Origin: a bacterium
GTDB taxonomy: Bacteria; Planctomycetota; UBA11346
Reading direction: 5' to 3'
DNA length: 11,438 nucleotides
Assembly (NCBI GenBank): GCA_020049615.1
Contig: JAIFKN010000273.1
Location: 1-11,438 of the forward strand
Shown here piece by piece: positions 1 to 6,334 of the stretch (the stretch's first letter is position 1; each line of letters opens with the position of its first letter). The notes below the pieces were generated by a model. The model was not told the DNA's origin and searched no databases. It saw only the letters and a list, made by a program, of their open reading frames with translations. A program made the translations under genes and the position numbers.

Positions 1-1
1 T

Positions 2-26
2 CTCTGGTCGACCGAGTCAACCAGAG
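2..26. other. hairpin at window edge, possible terminator
   Basis: CTCTGGT (2-8) pairs perfectly with ACCAGAG (20-26). Inside, GAC (10-12) can pair with GTC (16-18), leaving a C/A mismatch and a CGA loop. The stem lies beyond the 3' end of the leftward gene at 94-492, so it may end that transcript or one arriving from outside the window. No T-tract is visible because the window ends here, so the terminator role is a guess. Confidence 0.4.
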
Positions 27-41
27 CACGTGGCCGTCGCT

Positions 42-88
42 AGCCCTTGTTAGTCCTGCGTTGCTCAGTCACGGGAACTGAAAGGGCT
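42..88. other. inverted repeat just past the 3' end of the 94-492 gene
   Basis: AGCCCTT (42-48) is the exact complement of AAGGGCT (82-88). The loop holds a smaller stem, TCAGT (65-69) with ACTGA (77-81). GTTAG (49-53) could also pair with CTAAC (94-98), which covers the stop codon of the leftward gene. A 3'-end structure or processing site is plausible; there is no U-run, so it is not a classic intrinsic terminator. Confidence 0.35.
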
Positions 89-93
89 CGAAG

Positions 94-492
94 CTAACAG
101 CGCTTGCGGAACATCTCGGCCTTCTGCTGCGCGATCGCGTTGCGCGCGATCAGCGCCTCGGCCTCGGGCATGGTGCGGTTCCAGGCGTCCGGGAACTGGG
201 CCTTGAGATGCTGGCACTTGACCGCGAACCACACGCCTTCGCCGCAGTTCTTGGCGAACAGGGTCTCATCGACGGCACCGGTATTCACCAGCGAGAAGGC
301 CATCTCCCAGTAGCTGGTCGATTGGCGCAGGTAGGCGTTGAGCCGCTGGTTGGTCCCGCCGGCCACCTGCTTGACCTCCTCGCCATCGGCCGGCTTCCAA
401 CCGGCGAACCAGGCGCGGGCCTCGCGGCACACCGCCTCGCGGCGCAGATCGTAGAGCTTGAGGATGAGTTGGGCGTCGGCGTGGCTGGCCAT
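94..492 (-). CDS. hypothetical protein, 132 aa
   Basis: No function recognised. The protein is predicted to be soluble and mainly helical, with no signal peptide or membrane segment. The N-terminal part contains LILKLYDLRREAVCREARAW (residues 9-28), followed by an aromatic stretch around STSYWEMAFSLVNTGAVDE (58-76). The layout recalls short uncharacterised bacterial proteins that begin with a similar 'LYELRREEVMRKAR'-type segment, but this is recollection and was not searched. The ATG at 492 is supported by GGAG seven bases upstream. It is divergent from dnaX, with 74 bp between the two starts, so any promoters must share that short space; I see no convincing -35/-10 there. It is downstream of nothing else visible and ends beside two hairpins. 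Confidence 0.75.
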   Translation of the reverse strand: MASHADAQLILKLYDLRREAVCREARAWFAGWKPADGEEVKQVAGGTNQRLNAYLRQSTSYWEMAFSLVNTGAVDETLFAKNCGEGVWFAVKCQHLKAQFPDAWNRTMPEAEALIARNAIAQQKAEMFRKRC

Positions 493-566
493 GGTGTCGC
501 TCCGGGTGGGCGCCCAGGCTGCATTTGTCCCTTGGAAGGTCCAGCGGGGAGGGTGGAATCCCCCAC

Positions 567-1727
567 GTGGACTACCTCGTCATCGCCCGCAAGTACCGTC
601 CCCAGACCTTCGCCGAAGTCGCCGGCCAGGAGGTGGTCGCGCGCACGCTGACCAACGCCATCCGCGGTCACCGCGTGCACCATGCGTACATGTTCACCGG
701 CCCGCGCGGGGTCGGCAAGACCTCGATGGCGCGCATCCTGGCCAAGGCCCTGTGCTGCGTCAGCGGACCGACCACCGAGCCGTGCGGGGTGTGCGAACAC
801 TGCATGCGCATCAGCGATTCCGCCCACCCGGACGTCACCGAGGTCGACGCCGCCCGCTTCGGCAACAAGGAGGACATCACCCGGCTGCTCGAGGACGTCG
901 GCTTCTCCCCCCAGCTGGCGCGGGTGCGCGTGTTCATCCTCGACGAGGTGCACATGCTGACCGGGCACAGCTGGAACGCCCTGCTCAAGGTGCTGGAGGA
1001 GCCGCCCCCGCACATGCGCTTCATCTTCGCCACCACCGAGGTGGAGAAGGTGCTGCCGACCGTGCTGTCGCGCTGCCAGCGCTTCGACTTCCGCTCGCTC
1101 GACCTGCCGGTGATCGTCGCACGGCTCAAGGACATCGCCGCCAAGGAGGGCGCCACGCTGCCCGAGCCGGTGCTCTACCGCGTGGCCCGCGCCGCTGGCG
1201 GCGGCATGCGCGACGCGCAGACCCTGCTCGACCAGCTCATCGCCGTCAGCGACGGCACCGCCAACGAGGACGACCTCGACCTGCTGCTGGGCGCGGCGCG
1301 TGGCGAGGACCTGCGCGACATGCTCAAGCTCGCCCTGGGCGGCTCGTCGGCCCCGGCCCTGGTCAAGCTCGACGCCTGCTGTTCGTCCGGGGCCAGCGCA
1401 AGCACCGTCCTCGACCAGCTGATCGAGCACCTGCGCGCGGTCATGCTGGTGCAGGCCTGCGGACCCGAGGCCCAGGCGGTGCGCCGGCTCGGCCTGCCCG
1501 AGGAGCAGCTCAAGGTCCTCGCTGCCGCCGCCACGCCGGAGAAGGTGCTGCGCGCCGCCCAGGTGCTGACCGGCACGCAGCAGCACCTGCGCCACGGGGC
1601 CGATCCGCGCCTCGCCCTGGAGATGGCCCTGGTGCGCATCGCCCGCCTCGGCGAAGTCGTCGACCTCGAGCGCCTGGTCCAGCGCATCGAGCGCGCCGAG
1701 GCCGGAGCCGCCGCGGGCCCTCGCTAG
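567..1727 (+). CDS. dnaX: DNA polymerase III clamp-loader subunit DnaX, short (gamma-like) product
   Basis: This AAA+ ATPase of the clamp loader opens and loads the sliding clamp at the replication fork. From the GTG at 567 the zero-frame product is 386 aa and starts MDYLVIARKYRP, the usual DnaX N-terminus. A further-upstream TTG (525) would add 14 residues unlike the family, so GTG is preferred; purine-rich GGGGAGGGTGGA lies upstream. Visible motifs: Walker A GPRGVGKTS (45-53), zinc-module cysteines (C63 or C64, then C73, C76, C79), Walker B ILDEVH (124-129), sensor 1 FATTE (154-158), SRC arginine finger (168-170) and sensor 2 GGGMRDAQ (211-218). Domain III follows to about residue 360. The TAG at 1725-1727 comes directly after a frameshift-type heptamer, so this is probably one of two products of the gene. 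Confidence 0.93.
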   Translation: MDYLVIARKYRPQTFAEVAGQEVVARTLTNAIRGHRVHHAYMFTGPRGVGKTSMARILAKALCCVSGPTTEPCGVCEHCMRISDSAHPDVTEVDAARFGNKEDITRLLEDVGFSPQLARVRVFILDEVHMLTGHSWNALLKVLEEPPPHMRFIFATTEVEKVLPTVLSRCQRFDFRSLDLPVIVARLKDIAAKEGATLPEPVLYRVARAAGGGMRDAQTLLDQLIAVSDGTANEDDLDLLLGAARGEDLRDMLKLALGGSSAPALVKLDACCSSGASASTVLDQLIEHLRAVMLVQACGPEAQAVRRLGLPEEQLKVLAAAATPEKVLRAAQVLTGTQQHLRHGADPRLALEMALVRIARLGEVVDLERLVQRIERAEAGAAAGPR

Positions 1728-1975
1728 GGCCGCCGCGCGCCCCCGGCGCGGCGGCCCCAGCCCAATCCTCATCGCCGAACCCGCGTCTGCTGCCTGCTGC
1801 GGGCCTCAATCCTCAAGCTTCAAGCCTCAAGCCTGATGCCGACCACCCGCTGATCGGCGAGATCCGCAAGCGGTTCTCCGCCGACGTCATCCGCCGCGAG
1901 CCGGTCGACCGCAACGCCTGGCTAGCCAAGCTGCGCCGCGAAACCGGGGGTCCGGCCGATGCCGAATCCGTCTGA
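567..1975 (+). CDS. dnaX: DnaX long (tau-like) product, made by predicted -1 frameshift near 1715-1721
   Basis: If ribosomes slip back one base on GGGCCCT (1715-1721), translation passes the TAG and continues from 1721 to the TGA at 1973-1975. This gives 385 + 84 = 469 aa. The tail starts with an Ala/Pro/Ser-rich linker (about 40 residues) and then HPLIGEIRKRFSADVIRR, near 1844-1897. That block resembles the C-terminal HPLV...F-type segment found at the end of many full-length DnaX proteins. The tail has no ATG, GTG or TTG of its own, so it cannot easily be a separate gene. Its last 17 bases overlap the start of the kinase gene. In E. coli, tau links the clamp loader to polymerase and helicase; this tail is much shorter than E. 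coli tau, so any such role is inference. A sequencing indel in an originally single frame is the main alternative. Confidence 0.72.
1704..1757 (+). promoter_or_regulatory. predicted programmed -1 ribosomal frameshift signal in dnaX
   Basis: Three classic elements occur in order. An SD-like GGAG (1704-1707) lies 7 nt upstream. The slippery heptamer G GGC CCT (1715-1721) fits X XXY YYZ in the dnaX reading frame: the Pro codon re-pairs as CCC and the Gly codon as GGG. A perfect 12-bp stem, GGGCCGCCGCGC (1727-1738) with GCGCGGCGGCCC (1746-1757), starts after a 5-nt spacer and closes a 7-nt loop. The zero-frame stop sits between slip site and stem, as in E. coli dnaX, where the same three element types produce gamma. 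There is no T-run after the stem, which argues against a terminator. Confidence 0.75.
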
Positions 1976-4586
1976 CGACACCCTGCGCGATCCGCCTTCC
2001 TCGGGCCCCGAGGTGGTGGAACCCGACCAGTCCCTGCCATCCGGCGGCCGCATCGGACCGTACCGCCTGCTCGAGCCGCTCGGACGCGGCGGCATGGGTG
2101 CGGTGTGGCGGGCCGAGGCGGCCGAGAGCGGACCGGTGCCCATGGGCCGGCCGGTGGCGCTGAAGCTGTTGCACAGAGTCTCGGCCGAGGAGCGCCGCCG
2201 CGCCGCGCGCGAGGTCGCCTACCTGCAGGCCCTGCACCATCCAGGCGTGGTGCGCATCCTCGACTTCGGTGACCACGCCGGCCGCCCGTGGATCGTCATG
2301 GCCCTGGTCGAAGGCCGGCGCCTGGACAAGGTGATGGCCGAGGAAGGGCCGTTCGCCTGCGACCGCTCCGCACGCATCGCGGTCGGCGCCCTCGAGGCGC
2401 TGCATGTCGCGCACCTCGCCGGCATCCTGCACCGCGACGTCAAGCCGGGCAACCTGATGCTGAAGGATGACGGCCAGGTCGTCGTCCTCGATTTCGGCCT
2501 CGCTGCAGCACCGGAGTACGAGAGCCGCCTCACCGCCAGCGACACCGTCATCGGCACCCCTGCCTACATGAGCCCCGAACAGGCGCGTGGCGAACGGGCC
2601 GCCATCAGCGCCCGCAGCGACATCTACGCCCTTGGCGCGGTGCTCTACGAGATGACGGCTGGCTCCCCCCCCTTCGCCGCCGACGATCCGCGCGCCCTGC
2701 TGCGGCAGGTGATCGAGAAGCCCCTGGCCCCGCCCAGCCTCAGGCGGGCCGGACTGCCACGCGACCTCGAGACCGTGGTGCTGCGGGCGATGGCCAAGGA
2801 TCCTGCCGATCGCTACCGCACCGCCGAGGCGATGGCGGCCGATCTCCGCCGTTTCATCGAGGGCCGGCCGATCAGGGCGACGCGGCCAGGCCCCATCCGC
2901 CCATTCCTGCGCTCGTGCTGGCGCCGCCGACGCACCGTCGCCGGTCTGGCCCTGGTGCTGTTCGTCATCGCCGGCGGCGCCGCCTTGGCGGCTCGCGTGG
3001 CCCTGGCTCGCATGCGGCCTCCACCGCTGCCGCCGCCTGCTGCCGGACCGGAATGGGTCACGGAGCTGGTCCAGGTGGAAGCGATCCTTCCACCCGGCAT
3101 GCCGGGTGGAGGACGCGTCGGCAGCCAACCGCGACCTTCCTTCGGCCAAGGCATGCGCCTGGCCCAGCTGCCGGCCATTTCCGGACCGGTCCGCCTCGCC
3201 GCCACCGTCACCGTGCGAGAAGCCGACTTCGACGTCCTGCTCATGGTCAGCGACCGCGACATAGGCCGCGGCTACGCTGCACGTCTCGCCGGCAGTGCAG
3301 CCGGCGCCCGCCTGGAACTGCTGCGCGATGGCAAGCAGATGACCGGACGCGACCTGCCTGCGATCCGCGTCGGCGCCGCCCTGCGCGTGGCCATGGTCCG
3401 TGCGGAGGACGCTCTGGAGGTGCGGCTGTCCGACGCGAGCGGCGCGGTCGAGCCGCTCAGCTTCCTCGATCTCGTACCGCTCGAGGGTCCCGATGCCGCC
3501 GGCACGTTCGTCGCCGCAGATCCTGCCGCAGCGCAGATGTCCGAGCTCGTCCTGGAACGGCAACGCCAGGGCCTGACGGTCAGCGCCCTCGCCCCGGCCG
3601 ACATGTTGCGCCAGGACGGCCGCTTCGAACGGGCGCTCAGCCTCTACGACGGCTTCCTCGCCGACCACGCCGACAGCCCGCAGGCGCGTGACGCCATGCT
3701 GCGCGCCGGGTTGTGCCTGGAGGCGCTCGGCCGGGACCAGCTCGCCTTCGAGCGCTTTGTGCGCGTCGCGCAGGAGAACCGCCTCGACCGCCGCTACGTC
3801 ACCCTGGCCACCTTCCATGCCTGGGCCTGCGCCCTGCGTCTCGGCCGGCTCGATGAGGCCGAGCGCATGTTCGCGGCTCTGCGCCGCGACTACCGCGCGG
3901 ATCAGTTGTTGACCCATGTGCCGGTCGATGCCGCGCGGCGCCTGGTCGATGACCACCTCAGCCGGGCCGAGGCCCTCCGCGGCACCGATCTGCCGCGCGC
4001 CCTCGACTTGTTCACCGCGGGCGCCGATGTCGCCGCCTACCTGCAGCTGCATGAGCGCGGCGCGCTCGCCCTGACCGGGGCCGGCGACGTCCTGCTGGCC
4101 ATGGACGATCCGCGTTCGGCCCTGCAGCGCTATCAGGCCGTGGCCGAGGCGCCGAACATGCCTCCGGCCTGGCGCAGCAAGGCGCTTCTCAAGCTGGCCG
4201 AAGCCCTGCGCCTTGCCGACCGCCCCGACGAGGCCATCGCCGCCTACCGGCAGGCCGGGGAGAACGCCGGGGATGAACTCGCCCCATGGACCTGGCTCTG
4301 GCTCGGGGACCTGCTCGCCGAACGTGGCGATCAGCCTGGGGCTGAAGCCGCGTGGCGGCTCATCGCGGAGGACGCCGGCATGGCCGGACGTTTCGCCCGA
4401 GCCCTCCTGGGCAGCGAACAGCTGCCAGCCGAACCCCCTGCCGACCCCTGGTACGCCAACGACGATGCCTTCGTCCGCGCCAGGCTGGCGCAGCGGGCGG
4501 GTGATCTGACGGCCATGACCGAGCATCTGCGGGCTGCTGCCACCGGTGACTGGCCAGCTCCGCTGGCCCGACGACTGCTGCGCTAG
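1959..4586 (+). CDS. transmembrane Ser/Thr protein kinase with extracytoplasmic beta and TPR regions
   Basis: 875 aa. A Hanks-type kinase domain spans about residues 34-300: glycine loop GRGGMGAV (42-49), ATP lysine K69, likely alpha-C Glu E85, HRDVKPGN (158-165), DFG (178-180), and GTPAYMSPE (199-207) in the activation/P+1 region. All catalytic residues are present, so it should be active. A basic juxtamembrane stretch precedes one hydrophobic helix (about 326-350), then a Pro-rich linker. Residues of about 370-540 look like alternating beta strands, perhaps a concanavalin-like sandwich. From about 545 to the end the helices are TPR-like (for example LRQDGRFERALSLYDGFLAD). The kinase is thus cytoplasmic and the sensor or scaffold part is outside. 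The ATG at 1959 lies inside the predicted tau tail (17-bp overlap), suggesting translational coupling to dnaX. Ligand and substrates are unknown. Confidence 0.9.
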   Translation: MPNPSDDTLRDPPSSGPEVVEPDQSLPSGGRIGPYRLLEPLGRGGMGAVWRAEAAESGPVPMGRPVALKLLHRVSAEERRRAAREVAYLQALHHPGVVRILDFGDHAGRPWIVMALVEGRRLDKVMAEEGPFACDRSARIAVGALEALHVAHLAGILHRDVKPGNLMLKDDGQVVVLDFGLAAAPEYESRLTASDTVIGTPAYMSPEQARGERAAISARSDIYALGAVLYEMTAGSPPFAADDPRALLRQVIEKPLAPPSLRRAGLPRDLETVVLRAMAKDPADRYRTAEAMAADLRRFIEGRPIRATRPGPIRPFLRSCWRRRRTVAGLALVLFVIAGGAALAARVALARMRPPPLPPPAAGPEWVTELVQVEAILPPGMPGGGRVGSQPRPSFGQGMRLAQLPAISGPVRLAATVTVREADFDVLLMVSDRDIGRGYAARLAGSAAGARLELLRDGKQMTGRDLPAIRVGAALRVAMVRAEDALEVRLSDASGAVEPLSFLDLVPLEGPDAAGTFVAADPAAAQMSELVLERQRQGLTVSALAPADMLRQDGRFERALSLYDGFLADHADSPQARDAMLRAGLCLEALGRDQLAFERFVRVAQENRLDRRYVTLATFHAWACALRLGRLDEAERMFAALRRDYRADQLLTHVPVDAARRLVDDHLSRAEALRGTDLPRALDLFTAGADVAAYLQLHERGALALTGAGDVLLAMDDPRSALQRYQAVAEAPNMPPAWRSKALLKLAEALRLADRPDEAIAAYRQAGENAGDELAPWTWLWLGDLLAERGDQPGAEAAWRLIAEDAGMAGRFARALLGSEQLPAEPPADPWYANDDAFVRARLAQRAGDLTAMTEHLRAAATGDWPAPLARRLLR
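3089..3110. repeat. 22-bp perfect palindrome inside the kinase gene
   Basis: TCCACCCGGC (3089-3098) AT GCCGGGTGGA (3101-3110) reads identically on both strands. It encodes part of a Pro/Gly linker (LPPGMPGGG) just after the membrane helix. It could be chance in GC-rich code, a protein-binding site, or a hairpin in the mRNA. Confidence 0.6.
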
Positions 4587-4704
4587 CTGAACGCTGGTCG
4601 TCGCCGCTCCCACCGGTGACAGTGACACGCCCGACAGCTCCCCCCTGGACAGCCTTGCCGTCCGTGGCCGCAGCATGCAATGGCGGTTCCGGAGCGATCC
4701 CCCC

Positions 4705-5607
4705 ATGCGCCGACTTCTCGCCCTCACCTTCGTCGTACCCGCAGTTCTGACTGCCGCCGAACAGGCCAAACCGCAACCCGGTTTGCTAGACAGGGCCCTG
4801 ACGCGCGGAGTGACCAACGATCGGCCCTACCGGCCCACCAGCCGCTTCGACGCGCAGTACCAGGCCGTCCGGGCGGTGATCGCCCGCACTGAGAACCAGT
4901 TGATGGCAGGCACCCTCAGGGCCTCGCCCGACGCCGAGATCGCGGCGGTCCGCACAGCCATCGAGAGCGAAGTCACCGCCATCGGCGCCATCACCGAGCA
5001 TGAACGGCACCAGTACGAAGAAGCGGTGCGCGACCTCAACGCCTTGATCGCATCCATGGGCACGCTCGGCATCAACAGTGCCGCGAGCCCGGGAGTGATC
5101 GCACCTGCGACCGATGTAGCGACCACCACACCTGCCGCAGTCGAAGTGCCGGCGGAGAAGCCCGCCCAGACACCAGCCGAGGCGCCGGTGGAGAAGCCCA
5201 CAGAGGTGCCGGTGGAGAAACCCGCCGACACACCGGTGGAACAAACCACCGAGACGCCGGCGGAGAAGCCCACAGAGGCGGCGGTGGAGAAGCCCGCCGA
5301 CACACCCACCGAGGCGCCCCTGGAACTGCCAGCCGAGACGCCAGCCCAGATGCCAACCGAGGCACCCGCAGAACTGCCCGTCGAGCAGCCAGCCGTGGTT
5401 CCCACCGATACGCCAGCCGAAACACCGGTTGAAAAGCCGGTCGAAGTGCCGGCCGAGGTCGTGCCGGAGAAGCCGGCCGAAACGCCAGCAGAGGTCGCGC
5501 CGGAGAAGCCGGCCGAAACGCCAGCAGAGGTCGCGCCGGAGAAGCCGGCCGAAACGCCAGCAGAGAAACCGGCCGAAGCGCCGGCTGACGCCCTGCCACC
5601 GGAGTGA
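4705..5607 (+). CDS. secreted protein with long Pro/Glu/Ala/Lys-rich repeat tail, 300 aa
   Basis: The ATG at 4705 is chosen over an in-frame ATG at 4675 because MRRLLALTFVVPAVLTAAEQ is a good Sec signal peptide (cleavage likely after the AA near residue 18) and GGAG lies 10 nt upstream. Residues of about 25-125 form a charged, mostly helical domain with no family recognised. From about residue 145 to the end the chain is low-complexity, built on PAE-x-P / EKP units such as PAEVAPEKPAET. Such chains are usually extended and polyproline-II-like, so a spacer or wall-spanning role is possible. There is no anchor, lipobox or catalytic motif. It follows the kinase after 118 bp with no clear terminator or promoter, and its TGA overlaps the start region of hpt, so co-transcription is likely. 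A kinase target or partner role is only a guess from position. Confidence 0.85.
   Translation: MRRLLALTFVVPAVLTAAEQAKPQPGLLDRALTRGVTNDRPYRPTSRFDAQYQAVRAVIARTENQLMAGTLRASPDAEIAAVRTAIESEVTAIGAITEHERHQYEEAVRDLNALIASMGTLGINSAASPGVIAPATDVATTTPAAVEVPAEKPAQTPAEAPVEKPTEVPVEKPADTPVEQTTETPAEKPTEAAVEKPADTPTEAPLELPAETPAQMPTEAPAELPVEQPAVVPTDTPAETPVEKPVEVPAEVVPEKPAETPAEVAPEKPAETPAEVAPEKPAETPAEKPAEAPADALPPE
5463..5565 (+). repeat. 36-bp in-frame tandem repeat, 2.9 copies
   Basis: Copies at 5463-5498 and 5499-5534 are identical, and the third (5535-5565) matches for 31 bases before diverging. Each encodes 12 residues of the PEKPAETPAEVA type within the secreted protein. Exact DNA identity points to recent duplication or slippage, so copy number probably varies among strains. 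Confidence 0.9.
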
Positions 5608-5609
5608 CG

Positions 5610-6140
5610 GTGCCATCTGGTGCTCTGCCGCCGGTCCTGATTCCGGCCGACGCCATCGCCCGGCGGGTCGACGCCATGGGCGAAGAGTTGTCGACGCGGT
5701 TGCGCGGTTGCGGCGCGCCATTGCTGTTGGTACTCATGGATGGTGCATTCGTCTTCGCCGCTGATCTGGTACGTCGCTTGCACCGTCCCGATCTGGAACT
5801 GCGCTTCGTGCGAGCGAGCAGCTACCGGGGCGGCACCGAGAGCAGCGGTAGCGTAGCCCTGGAACCGATGCCTGACCTGCATGGTCGCTCAGTGGTGCTG
5901 GTCGATGACATACTCGATACCGGCTTGACCCTGGCGGCAGCGAAGGCCGCGGCGTGCGCCGCATGCGCACGCTCAGTAGAGGCCTGCGTCCTGCTGGACA
6001 AACCGACGCGCCGCCGTCCTGGCGGGCTGCCGCGGGCCGACCTGGTCGGTTTCACCATCCCGGACCGCTTCGTCGTCGGCTATGGACTTGATCACCAAGG
6101 CCGCTGGCGCCAGCTCCCGGACATCTGCGTCACGGATTAG
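5610..6140 (+). CDS. hpt: hypoxanthine-type phosphoribosyltransferase
   Basis: 176 aa. It should convert hypoxanthine and/or guanine plus PRPP to IMP/GMP in purine salvage. The type I PRTase PRPP loop is clear: VVLVDDILDTGLT (95-107). Other family sites are loop-I-like LMDGAFVFAADL (42-53), a KPTRRR segment with the purine-contacting Lys (K131), and DRFVVGYGLD (152-161), typical of the HPRT C-terminus. The GTG at 5610 is preferred because GGAG (5601-5604) is 5 nt upstream; a GTG at 5604 in the same frame overlaps the previous TGA and has no ribosome site. Length and motifs fit the bacterial Hpt family. It is the last gene of the rightward run before a convergent gene. Substrate preference (hypoxanthine, guanine or xanthine) cannot be read from the sequence. 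Confidence 0.93.
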   Translation: MPSGALPPVLIPADAIARRVDAMGEELSTRLRGCGAPLLLVLMDGAFVFAADLVRRLHRPDLELRFVRASSYRGGTESSGSVALEPMPDLHGRSVVLVDDILDTGLTLAAAKAAACAACARSVEACVLLDKPTRRRPGGLPRADLVGFTIPDRFVVGYGLDHQGRWRQLPDICVTD

Positions 6141-6167
6141 GAGGGCTGCTCGTAACTACTCTGGCAG

Positions 6168-6245
6168 CGGGGCCCCGTCGCGCAGCGATGGGGCGGCCGC
6201 CGAGCAGTGGTGGGCGGATACAATGGGCGAAGCCCATCCGCCCAC
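6168..6245. repeat. GC hairpin cluster between convergent genes, REP-like (left part)
   Basis: A 10-bp palindrome CGGGGCCCCG (6168-6177) is followed by a compound hairpin. GTGGGCGG (6210-6217) pairs with CCGCCCAC (6238-6245), and inside it ATGGGC (6223-6228) pairs with GCCCAT (6232-6237) around a GAA loop, with a 5-nt bulge (ATACA) on one side. Its place between the ends of hpt and a leftward gene suits a bidirectional transcription end or mRNA-stabilising element. The layered shape also recalls REP-type dispersed palindromes. Confidence 0.6.
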
Positions 6246-6297
6246 GGTCTCGGAGCGGTAGCGACGAAACCGAGCTGCGACACAGGCCGTGGGGACA

Positions 6298-6329
6298 GGC
6301 CCGTAAGGGCCGCAGGGGCGAAGCCCCTG
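6298..6329. repeat. GC hairpins between convergent genes, REP-like (right part)
   Basis: GGCCC (6298-6302) pairs with GGGCC (6307-6311) around GTAA. CAGGGGC (6313-6319) then pairs with GCCCCTG (6323-6329) around GAA. The second hairpin shares the core GGGCGAAGCCC with the one at 6225-6235. It lies only 5 bp beyond the stop of the leftward gene at 6335 and may end that transcript, though no T-run follows on either strand. Confidence 0.55.
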
Positions 6330-6334
6330 AGCTG

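Noticed and set aside
1727..1757. GC stem after the dnaX stop as an intrinsic terminator
   Set aside because: No T-run follows, and the open -1 frame continues into the kinase start; a frameshift stimulator explains its position better.
285..1772. Minus-strand ORF of 495 aa opposite dnaX
   Set aside because: Mirror of dnaX codon bias, low-complexity composition with no recognisable domain, and it overlaps the small gene at 94-492 in another frame.
1887..4817. Minus-strand ORF of 976 aa opposite the kinase
   Set aside because: Fully antisense to a clear kinase gene. It is Arg/Gly/Ala/Gln-rich with no motifs; long antisense frames are common in GC-rich DNA.
5463..5565. CRISPR-like repeat array
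   Set aside because: Direct repeats are contiguous, without spacers, in frame, and encode the low-complexity protein tail.
4786..5882. Minus-strand repetitive ORFs opposite the secreted repeat protein
   Set aside because: Their Gly/Ser/Phe or Arg/Leu repeats are only the reverse complement of the EKPAETPAEV coding repeat. The plus strand has the signal peptide and ribosome site.
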